Shown here piece by piece: positions 24,224-29,976 of a DNA stretch of 35,532 nt. The notes under the pieces were generated by a model. The model saw only the letters and a program-made list of their open reading frames with translations, had not been told where the DNA came from and ran no database searches. Origin of the DNA: a virus; the IMG/VR virus record IMGVR_UViG_3300003690_000164, positions 1-35,532 of that record, one strand, 5' to 3'. Positions within the stretch are counted from its first letter, which is position 1. Every line of letters starts with the position of its first letter. A program made the position numbers and the translations under genes.

Positions 24224-24747
24224 TCAGGGTTAGGAATGAGACTTGTAGGATCAAGGCTGACCCTGTGGTCTCGATCATTGAAACATACTCGCACGTCACC
24301 AAAGTCCATGATGAATAGGTCGGTGTAAGGTGAGTTCCAACGAATGGGACCATTCTCTACTGGCGGCTGGACGCGGACCTGCACGAATTCTATTTCGACA
24401 GGAAGTTTCGTAACTGCTGTATTTATGCGCTGCCCCCACCACCAGACTAAGTTTCGGCTCGCCTTGAAATCGTCAATAGTATCTCGCGTGAATACCAAAT
24501 CATCAATGGTTATCGCAACGTCCAAAATGGTGCTGAAGACTTCTTCAATCTTTTCATTGAGGATTGCTGTTCCTAGCCTTCGTAACAGTGTTCCGGTCCT
24601 GGCAAACATCTGCGCCGTTTCGCTTTGCAGTTCCTCAGCAGTTACCTCAGCACCGCCAAAGCCTTCCTCACCGTCAACCGCTGCCATAATTTCAATGTCT
24701 CTCAGTTCAGCTTTCGTTGGCTCTCTTAGTTCATCTTTAGTTTTCAT
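24220..24747 (-). CDS. Unknown protein
   Basis: 175 aa, with acidic residues at the N-terminus (KDELREPTKAELRDIEIMAA) and mixed alpha/beta character (LVWWWGQRINTAV, VEIEFVQVRVQPPVENG, FIMDFGDVRVCFND). No known domain. The start is preceded by a 154-nt gap that contains three tandem repeats, so this gene may have its own control or respond to a protein that binds them. It overlaps the next gene by 4 nt. Confidence 0.55.
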   Translation of the reverse strand: MKTKDELREPTKAELRDIEIMAAVDGEEGFGGAEVTAEELQSETAQMFARTGTLLRRLGTAILNEKIEEVFSTILDVAITIDDLVFTRDTIDDFKASRNLVWWWGQRINTAVTKLPVEIEFVQVRVQPPVENGPIRWNSPYTDLFIMDFGDVRVCFNDRDHRVSLDPTSLIPNPE

Positions 24748-24784
24748 ATGTCACCTATTTACATTTCAAACCTACATCTAATAT

Positions 24785-24914
24785 ACGATTCAGGACGAGT
24801 TTTATTAGAAATAAATTAGCCCATACTTAGTAAACAACTCAGAACGTATTTCATTAGAAATAAATTAGTCCTACCTAGTAAACGATTCAGGACACAAATC
24901 ATTAGTCAGTAAAA
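24785..24914. repeat. Three imperfect tandem repeats of ~49 bp
   Basis: Units start at 24785, 24834 and 24882 (the last is partial). Each opens with AC-R-A-C/T-TCAG-R/A-ACG-like sequence, then CATTAG or TATTAGAAATAAATTAG, and ends TAC-Y-TAGTAA. Units 1 and 2 share AGAAATAAATTAG exactly. The repeats occupy the gap between the start at 24747 and a 30-aa gene ending at 24902, overlapping its last codons slightly. They may be binding sites (iterons, operators) or a replication or transcription control element. Copies differ by scattered changes, so they are not a recent duplication. Confidence 0.75.
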
Positions 24915-24994
24915 TACCAAACCACCAGCACCGGGAGCAAAATAACGCCCAGCGAAAAAACCGGTTCCACCCAGAAATTCAAGAAGTTAAGCAT
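24902..24994 (-). CDS. 30-aa single-TM peptide
   Basis: The ATG at 24994 shares its A with the stop of the upstream gene (TGATG), and GGGGG lies about 10 nt ahead. The product is almost all membrane segment: it starts MLNFLNFWVEPVF, runs through a hydrophobic V-I-L-L-P-V-L-V-V-W-Y-F and ends TD. The stop-start overlap and hydrophobic run support translation. Such peptides in phages can affect the host envelope, lysis timing or exclusion, but no function can be given here. Confidence 0.55.
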   Translation of the reverse strand: MLNFLNFWVEPVFSLGVILLPVLVVWYFTD

Positions 24995-25797
24995 CACAGT
25001 CTGCCCCCTGGCGTTATACGGTTATGGCAGATCAATTCAATGTCTGCGGTGAGGTTAATCAATGTGGTGGCCAGGAATTCTCTGTCTTCACGGTCCGGTT
25101 TTTTGTTGTTGAGCAATGTGACACCGATCGCCCTGAGCCTGGCTTGATTGTTACTCTCTTTCAGAGTCTTTACAGCATGAACCGCAACGGCTTCAGATAA
25201 TTCTTTTTCGCATCCGTCGATTGCTGCGTTGATGGCTTCGCCTATTTCGAGCTTCGCTCGGGCGCGATAATTGCGGATGTTCGGCGGGAATCCCGGTATA
25301 TCAAGCAGAGCCCCGAACTGCTTTTTAATGAACAAGGTTGAATAGGTTTCCTCCCGTGATTCTGCGCAGATGTGCAATTCCAGGGTGGGTTCTTTGTTCT
25401 TGTTCCACCACACATCGTCAACGAAATCGCTATTGACCTCAACCCAAATACATTCGGGCAAAAATACCGGGAAAGCCCGAACGGGAAAACCGAACACCTC
25501 CGGGTTGCCGCTAGCGGAATCAAACTTGCTGATTTCCAAATTTATGATGGGCGTTTCCACATAACCTTGATGGAATGGCAACCAATCCTCGCCAATAATA
25601 AAATAATAATTACTGCAACGAATGATGTTGACAAACCAGTCTTCTAATTCTTTCAGTCTGTCCTTGCTGCCGGGAAAGGTGCCGCTGGGATTCAGCAGCC
25701 CAACGGAACGCAAGTGTTGATTGAACTCGCTGTTATGCAAACCGATGAATTCGCGGATGATACTTGTCTTGTACGCGGGGTCAGCAACATATTTCAT
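24994..25797 (-). CDS. Unknown 267-aa protein
   Basis: It has AGGAGA ahead of the ATG. It starts KYVADPAYKTSIIREFIGLH and holds an aromatic-rich middle (NYYFIIGEDWLPFHQGYV, FPVFLPECIWVEVNSDFVDD). A helical C-terminal third with EIGEAINAAIDGCEKELSEA and ESNNQARLRAIGVTLLNN follows. I see no catalytic motif or known domain. It lies between the Mom-like GNAT gene and the 30-aa peptide gene. The conserved-looking aromatic positions suggest a folded domain and not a disordered protein. Confidence 0.6.
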   Translation of the reverse strand: MKYVADPAYKTSIIREFIGLHNSEFNQHLRSVGLLNPSGTFPGSKDRLKELEDWFVNIIRCSNYYFIIGEDWLPFHQGYVETPIINLEISKFDSASGNPEVFGFPVRAFPVFLPECIWVEVNSDFVDDVWWNKNKEPTLELHICAESREETYSTLFIKKQFGALLDIPGFPPNIRNYRARAKLEIGEAINAAIDGCEKELSEAVAVHAVKTLKESNNQARLRAIGVTLLNNKKPDREDREFLATTLINLTADIELICHNRITPGGRL

Positions 25798-25821
25798 TTT
25801 TCAGTTCTCCTGCTTAATCTC

Positions 25822-26685
25822 TTAGTGTCTTTGATCCAATGAGTCCAGTTGTTTGGCCCAGCGTTGCTTGGGCACGATCGGAGAATGATCGGATCGAGCT
25901 CTTGATGGACGGCTCCAGCTGCCGCCGCGACTGGGCTTGCCATCGCGTCGCCAGCGGGCATAGCGCAACGACCGGCCTGATTCCTGTTGTGCCAGGGTGT
26001 AGGTGATGATCTTGGAATAGCCACGCCTGGCAGCCTCTTCAGCTGCGGCACGATAGCCCAGGCTGGCGGCCTTCCAGGTGAGTTTGGGGTTCAGTGAATG
26101 ATCAATGCACAGCCGGTTGACTTCGCACACAGCGCGGTGGTCGATCTTTCGAGCCACGGGCCGGCCTACCCAGATGATGGCTATCAGTTCTGGTCCATTG
26201 AAAACAGCATGGCCCCACAGCCAACCCGGAGGAGCCTGGTTGTGGCGGTGATGATCGGTGATGAATTGCTTGGCCACTTTTTGGCGGACTTCACCGGAGG
26301 CCCAGGCATGATTGGTTGAATCACCTCCGAGCAGCTCAATGCTCAGTCCGTAATCGATCTTGAACGGGTGCTCGTGAATAGACTCGGTGGATGATTCAAA
26401 ATAGAATTGCCGGCCGGCGCCTGATTCCTGGGCAAGCAGTTGGCCGCACTTGGTGTTATTGAGCAGGAAATCCCAGCCATCATCTTCACTGATTGCTGTG
26501 ATCAGGTCCTGCAATGCCTCACAACAAGTGCCCCAGGTAAAGTTGGTGTCCCTGACGGTCTCAGAGAGCTCGGGCTCGATGTCATGGTCAATGAGGTACA
26601 GCGGCAGATTCTTTTCACCGCAATACGGACATGGGGCATCAAGAGGACTGTGCAACCAATCCAAATCGTTTAGTTCAGCGCGCAC
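25822..26685 (-). CDS. XF1762/Mom-like GNAT with N-terminal zinc-ribbon
   Basis: 287 aa from a GTG at 26685, 11 nt inside the upstream gene. Residues ~18-60 hold CPYCGEKNLPLYLIDHD and a TCCEAL pair, likely a metal-binding module. The second half (HRHNQAPPGWLWG, GRPVARKIDHRAVCEVNRLC, AASLGYRAAAEEAARRGYSK, ITYTLAQQESGRSLRYARW, GGSWSRPSRAR) is the XF1762-type GNAT-like domain, related in layout to phage Mu Mom, which modifies adenine to resist restriction. DNA modification is a reasonable hypothesis, but XF1762 proteins have no proven reaction that I know of. Confidence 0.65.
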   Translation of the reverse strand: MRAELNDLDWLHSPLDAPCPYCGEKNLPLYLIDHDIEPELSETVRDTNFTWGTCCEALQDLITAISEDDGWDFLLNNTKCGQLLAQESGAGRQFYFESSTESIHEHPFKIDYGLSIELLGGDSTNHAWASGEVRQKVAKQFITDHHRHNQAPPGWLWGHAVFNGPELIAIIWVGRPVARKIDHRAVCEVNRLCIDHSLNPKLTWKAASLGYRAAAEEAARRGYSKIITYTLAQQESGRSLRYARWRRDGKPSRGGSWSRPSRARSDHSPIVPKQRWAKQLDSLDQRH

Positions 26686-26878
26686 TGTATTCTGCTTTGC
26701 GGCTTAATCGTCCCGCTTTGTGGGCCGCGTTATATTCTGCACACCACGCTCTAGCTTCCTCTTCAGTACTAAAGCGCGCTCTAGTCCGAACCGATTTCCA
26801 AGGCTGTGCTCCTGGCTCCAGGCCATTGGGCCATTCAGGGTTTTCGATCCACCACGTTCTCACTTTGCATTCAAACAT
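26675..26878 (-). CDS. Small phage protein downstream of hammerhead ribozyme 1
   Basis: 67 aa with AAGGAC ahead of the ATG. Product: FECKVRTWWIENPEWPNGLE, then RTRARFSTEEEARAWCAEYN, a small alpha/beta protein of a kind common in phages, function unknown. Its 5' leader begins 26 nt upstream at the predicted cleavage site of the ribozyme at 26899-26961, so its mRNA would carry a defined 5' end. It overlaps the GNAT gene. Confidence 0.6.
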   Translation of the reverse strand: MFECKVRTWWIENPEWPNGLEPGAQPWKSVRTRARFSTEEEARAWCAEYNAAHKAGRLSRKAEYSAR

Positions 26879-26898
26879 CTGTTTGTCCTTTAGTGGTT

Positions 26899-26961
26899 TT
26901 CCAAGATCCCCAACCTCTGTGGGGATTTCGACTGATCACCAATCAGTCTCGTCGGTTGGAA
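26899..26961 (-). ncRNA. Hammerhead ribozyme 1 (type I fold, variant core)
   Basis: Minus strand, 63 nt. Stem I: UUCCAA (26961-26956) with UUGGAA (26904-26899). Core: CCGACGA (26955-26949) in place of CUGANGA, i.e. U4 changed to C. Stem II: 7 bp GACUGAU/AUCAGUC, loop UGGUG. Then GAAA (26929-26926). Stem III: 6 bp UCCCCA/UGGGGA, loop CAGAGGU. Then U-C, with cleavage expected between 26905 and 26904. Stems II and III differ in sequence from ribozyme 2 but keep pairing, which is covariation evidence. The U4 change may lower activity. Confidence 0.75.
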
Positions 26962-26962
26962 T

Positions 26963-27499
26963 TTATTTGCGGCAGGGCATCACGATCCCGACTCGGCTGG
27001 GTTCTTGTTCAGAAACAACGCGAACCGGGCTAGAGCCGTCAAATATGTCCAGCCGAACAATGGGCTCCTTGCCGCGACCACCGCCCGCTGCTAGTGCTTG
27101 CGCCAGTTCCAGAACGTACTGTGCGTTGAGGCGGATACTGACGACGGGCTCTTTAGAATCGTCGATTAAGACCCGCTCGTAGTCGGGGAACTGGCCGTTG
27201 TCGATGCGCTCGTAATGAGCCAGCGGCAAACCGCTACCCGAGTCAATCAGCGTTGCATCGCCGTTGCAGACGATTTCAGCGGATTCCAGCTTGCGCTTGC
27301 GGGCATCCTTGATCACATCAAGCGGCACGGGACCGCTGGTGTCATCGGCGTGTACTTCCACCGGTATCTTGACCAGCTTATGGCCGTCAGTCGCAACCAA
27401 GCACTTGTTTTCCACATCTAAATGTGGGTCTCTAAGGTAAGGACGCACATCCTTTACGCTCGCTATTTTCTCCAGTTTGAGTTTTGGATCAATTTTCAT
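26963..27499 (-). CDS. DnaN-like sliding-clamp domain protein
   Basis: 178 aa from the ATG at 27499, with GAGGAAA upstream. The pattern CLVATDGHKLVKIPVEV, SAEIVCNGDATLIDSG and the ending VSEQEPSRVGIVMPCRK follows beta-clamp domains (in full DnaN: ...LVATDGHRLA... and a terminal VVMPMR). It is half the usual length of DnaN (~366 aa), as in phage clamp-like proteins, so it may form a larger ring, or act as a decoy or partner of the host clamp. It is flanked by two hammerhead ribozymes, one in the leader of its mRNA and one just past its stop. Confidence 0.75.
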   Translation of the reverse strand: MKIDPKLKLEKIASVKDVRPYLRDPHLDVENKCLVATDGHKLVKIPVEVHADDTSGPVPLDVIKDARKRKLESAEIVCNGDATLIDSGSGLPLAHYERIDNGQFPDYERVLIDDSKEPVVSIRLNAQYVLELAQALAAGGGRGKEPIVRLDIFDGSSPVRVVSEQEPSRVGIVMPCRK

Positions 27500-27520
27500 C
27501 GTCTGTTTCCTCTGTTGGTT

Positions 27521-27585
27521 TTCCAAGACCGTTGACCTCTGGCAACGGTTTCGGCCGGGTACCAACCGGCGCTCATCAGTTGGAA
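27521..27585 (-). ncRNA. Hammerhead ribozyme 2 (type I fold, canonical core)
   Basis: Minus strand, 65 nt. Stem I: UUCCAA (27585-27580) with UUGGAA (27526-27521). Core CUGAUGA (27579-27573) is fully canonical, and GAAA is at 27552-27549. Stem II: 6 bp with one bulged C (G-[C]-GCCGG / CCGGC-C), loop with UUGGUAC. Stem III: CCGUUG/CAACGG, loop CCAGAGGU. Then U-C, with cleavage expected between 27527 and 27526, leaving a 27-nt leader before the clamp gene start. The stop codon of the upstream gene (27576-27578) supplies U4-G5-A6 of the core. Confidence 0.9.
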
Positions 27586-27959
27586 TTGATCGCTTTCGCT
27601 ATGGGTGTGTTCTGGTAGATCTCGACAAAGCTCTCAAGTGAGCCATCAAAGAACTCTTCCCAGGTGGTCTCATCGCCCCAACCTTCACGTTTGAAAGCCT
27701 TTATACCAACCTGTTGATGGATGTCTGGGCCAGTCCATGTAACGGAGATGTCATAGCGATATTCGGTGTCGCCATGTACCTCATGATTGGCGGTGATTTC
27801 AGCGCGATCGTTTTTGCGGATGAAGCCCTCTGGGTTACGCACCCCATCAAGGTACTGTGCTGCCCCTTCAGGGTAGCCATCATGATGAATGTAAAGGGTG
27901 ACCGCTGGCTTGAATCGAAGGTCAGCACGTATGAATCGATAGGTTGCTCGGGTGCTCAT
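27576..27959 (-). CDS. Small conserved phage protein (STRATYRF type)
   Basis: 127 aa with GAGAGGAG ahead of the ATG. It starts STRATYRFIRADLRFKPAV and has TLYIHHDGYPEGAAQYLDG, the same opening and H-x-D/W-G-Y-P-E-G-A-A block as a small family found in phages and some bacteria, without a known function. It ends with SN-stop, and that stop is part of the hammerhead ribozyme core. It is the first gene of its operon. Its leader resembles the two ribozyme-derived leaders (GAAAAC then a purine-rich ribosome site at the same distance), although no ribozyme precedes it. Confidence 0.7.
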   Translation of the reverse strand: MSTRATYRFIRADLRFKPAVTLYIHHDGYPEGAAQYLDGVRNPEGFIRKNDRAEITANHEVHGDTEYRYDISVTWTGPDIHQQVGIKAFKREGWGDETTWEEFFDGSLESFVEIYQNTPIAKAINSN

Positions 27960-28104
27960 TGCGTTCTCCTCTCGGTGTTTTCTTGGTCCTCAATATGAAG
28001 ATTAGCATGATACATCGTGACTATGCAACACCCTATAAACACTATGGTTATATGGCTGAAATATGAGGCTATCAGGATGCTGTGAGGCTATGATCCATTG
28101 CTGT

Positions 28105-28653
28105 ATGACAAACACCAAAGAATTGACACCTAAGATGTACAGGTTCTGCAGAGAGCTCGCCTCCGGCAAAACCCAAGCAGAAGCCTATCGCATCGCCTAT
28201 AACGTCGGTGATGAGGCTAAACTCAAGACGCAGAGAGAGGCGGCCAGCCGTTTGATGGCGCGTAGCAACATCCGAGCAACGGTGGAGGAGCTCATCGCTA
28301 AGAGAGAGGCTGGAATACAGGCCAGGAGCCTCTCGCAAAGGGATCTCGTGCTGACGAGGCTCCGAGAAGCCATAGATAATGAAGATTTCGGCTCTAACCG
28401 ACTGAAAGCATTGGATTTAATGGCAACTGTCGCTGGAATGAAGCGTACCGACGTGACCATCACCCAGACCGACGACAGGGACGCTGAAGCGATCAAAGAA
28501 GAGCTCGCAGCTAAGCTGCTGGCACTGGGGATCGGCCTAGATACGGGCTCTGAGGACGACAGTGACGCTGTTGAAGCCGATCCCGAGACTGATGAAGCCG
28601 AGCTCGACCAGGATCCAGTACCGGACCCGGTAGCGGATCCATCACTACACTGA
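28105..28653 (+). CDS. Terminase small subunit-like DNA-binding protein
   Basis: 182 aa from the ATG at 28105; an ATG at 28063 would add an odd Cys-rich leader (SGCCEAMIHCC), so I prefer the later start, though neither has a ribosome site. The N-terminus (ELTPKMYRFCRELASGKTQA, EAYRIAYNV) is the HTH of phage TerS-like proteins (FCxEYxxG...AAxRAGY). LTRLREAIDNEDFGSNRLKA follows as an oligomerising helix region, and the tail is very acidic (DSEDDSDAVEADPETDEAE). It should select the DNA end for TerL, whose gene is 3.5 kb to the right. Confidence 0.7.
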   Translation: MTNTKELTPKMYRFCRELASGKTQAEAYRIAYNVGDEAKLKTQREAASRLMARSNIRATVEELIAKREAGIQARSLSQRDLVLTRLREAIDNEDFGSNRLKALDLMATVAGMKRTDVTITQTDDRDAEAIKEELAAKLLALGIGLDTGSEDDSDAVEADPETDEAELDQDPVPDPVADPSLH

Positions 28654-28675
28654 TTGATCACGATTGCCCACTTTG

Positions 28676-28699
28676 GGCCTGGAATGACGATTTGCGTAT
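28676..28699 (+). promoter_or_regulatory. Candidate sigma-70 promoter
   Basis: TATAAT is a perfect -10 box. An upstream TTGGGC, 18 nt before it, is a poor -35 (TTGACA differs at three bases). The box lies inside a 6-bp dyad (ACGATT/AATCGT). If used, the transcript would run through the 840-bp noncoding region to the terminator at 29366-29413. Weak call. Confidence 0.3.
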
Positions 28700-28786
28700 A
28701 ATCGTTATTATGTTAAATATGTAGTGTTTATGCGGCTCTCAGCAAATCTCTGGTTTCCCACCTGCCATTTTCAATGGATTCGCTCG

Positions 28787-28906
28787 TAAGTCATTGATTC
28801 TTTGTCTACTGGATTGCAGCCAATCGGCTTCCATTTCCCACTTTCATTGATTTCAGTGGTTTCCGGGTGTAGCTTTTTCGAGATTTCGCTTGTAAGTCAT
28901 TGATTC
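28787..28906. repeat. Direct repeat GTAAGTCATTGATTCTTT (two copies, 102 bp apart)
   Basis: The 18-bp core occurs at 28787-28804 and 28889-28906, with TCGCTC and TCGCTT just ahead. The inner motif CGTAAGTCATTGA also occurs on the minus strand at 16868-16856, near the control region of the two small genes. Recurrence in two gene-free control regions, and in the matching orientation to the genes, suggests a phage-specific promoter or regulator site. Confidence 0.5.
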
Positions 28907-29214
28907 TTTTGAATCGCTGTCAGACCTCGGCCTTGCCAGATCCAGAATATCGTTAATAATCAACCCCTTACCCCCCCTGTGGCGAGGCCGTGGTCGTCGA
29001 AGCGTTGACATAGTAACCCACTCAAATAATGACCTGATTTTCAATAATTTTCACCTTTTCCTCATATTTTGATGTTTTAGCCATGATTGTTGCATAGTTA
29101 CGCCGTAATTATTGCCTGGAATGACCTTGGGACTCCTGGGTGGAAAAATTTTTTTCAAAAAAAAATTGCTTTTTCCCAGCTGATCGAATACCTTTGTACA
29201 ATCCCGGCGGAGCC

Positions 29215-29355
29215 GCTATATATAGCTATAGCTATATATAGCTATCAAAGCTATAAGCTATATCTAGCTTTGACTATATATAGCTTCTTTTTTTTTTTAG
29301 TTATATTACTAGTCTAAATACAGCTTTAGCTATATTATAGCTATAGCTTGATATA
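29215..29355. repeat. AT-rich AGCTATA repeat block with perfect 28-bp palindrome
   Basis: 29215-29242 reads the same on both strands (GCTATATATAGCTA plus its mirror). It is followed by a hairpin CAAAGCTA/TAGCTTTG (29246-29253, 29265-29272), another CTATATATAGC (29274-29284), a run of T and more AGCTATA units to 29355. Such DNA melts easily and can extrude cruciforms. An origin or a packaging signal is possible; nothing in it codes for protein. Confidence 0.6.
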
Positions 29356-29365
29356 GCGTTTTACG

Positions 29366-29413
29366 GGCAGCGGGTATTCCATGTCGGGAATTTCTACCTG
29401 CTGCCTTTTTTTT
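29366..29413 (+). terminator. Strong Rho-independent terminator with no nearby upstream gene
   Basis: GGCAGCGGGTA (29366-29376) pairs with TACCTGCTGCC (29395-29405), 11 bp with a single G-T, enclosing a small inner TTCC/GGAA hairpin, followed by eight T (29406-29413). The nearest gene upstream on this strand, terS, ends 710 nt earlier. The terminator may end a noncoding transcript or the terS mRNA and insulates the structural genes that begin at 29497. Confidence 0.85.
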
Positions 29414-29496
29414 ATGCTGCAGCAAAGCATTTGTAGTCATGGGTATTTTTTGTTCTAATCAGTTGATATTGTCATCTATTTGACTAAAAACTATCC

Positions 29497-29976
29497 ATGA
29501 GAAAAGCAAAATATATATTCACAGAGGATCAAGATTATTTGCAACGGGAGGTTCTTATCTCTAATCGTGAGGAGCCTCATTCGGGCAGGAACTTATTTGT
29601 TCACCAACGAGAACGACATCCTTACCCCAAGGCATGGGACAACGAACTGCCTGATTCGCTGCTTTCTGACAGTGAAGATATCAATTTCACCCTCGATTCC
29701 AGCGGTGAATGGACTGAATCCAAGACCTACACCACCGTTGGTTCCAAGGTATCCATCTCCGGGGAGGTAACCAGCCCTGCCGGTTACACCTGGAACATCA
29801 AGGTAGTGAGCAGTTACGGTGGCTGGTCCAAGGAAAAGGACGATATCCCCACCGGAACCAGCGTATCTTTCAGCGTTCCGACCAATTTTGGCTCAACGGA
29901 ACTGCATCTGCATGTGTATTCGTTGAACGGGGCTGCTGACGCAGGTTTACAGGGAACCCTCAAGGTATCTGACTGA
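29497..29976 (+). CDS. Virion-region protein with C-terminal beta-sandwich-like domain
   Basis: 159 aa. The N-terminal ~55 residues are basic and irregular, with no ribosome site at the ATG, so the start is uncertain. From residue ~58 (SEDINFTLDSSGEWTESKTY) it becomes a regular series of strands (T-V-G-S-K-V-S-I-S-G-E-V, Y-T-W-N-I-K-V-V, SVSFSVPTNFGSTELHLHVY) ending TLKVSD, like a small Ig-like or jelly-roll decoration domain. No specific family is recognised. Its stop overlaps the next start (TGATG), linking it to the large virion-type gene. Confidence 0.55.
   Translation: MRKAKYIFTEDQDYLQREVLISNREEPHSGRNLFVHQRERHPYPKAWDNELPDSLLSDSEDINFTLDSSGEWTESKTYTTVGSKVSISGEVTSPAGYTWNIKVVSSYGGWSKEKDDIPTGTSVSFSVPTNFGSTELHLHVYSLNGAADAGLQGTLKVSD

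Larger units (their letters stand above)
28654..29496. other. 840-bp noncoding region with repeats and palindromes
   Basis: No convincing gene. From left to right it holds: a dyad ACGATT/AATCGT around a TATAAT (28687-28705); two copies of GTAAGTCATTGATTCTTT (28787-28804 and 28889-28906), each following a CCCAC...TTTCA-type stretch, i.e. a ~100-bp imperfect repeat; a TTGACA at 29005; an AT-rich palindrome block (29215-29355); and a strong terminator (29366-29413). The mix suits a phage origin, packaging site or late control region. It lies between terS and the structural genes, a usual place for pac. Confidence 0.6.

Noticed and set aside
26675-27182. Plus-strand frames of 75-183 codons over the ribozyme region
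   Set aside because: They are antisense to the small gene, ribozyme 1 and the clamp gene, with Ser/Arg-rich nonsense sequence.
29087-29317. 76-codon plus-strand frame in the noncoding region
   Set aside because: It reads through the AT repeat block, giving IAIAIYSYQSYK and poly-Phe stretches. It has no ribosome site and its composition follows the repeats.
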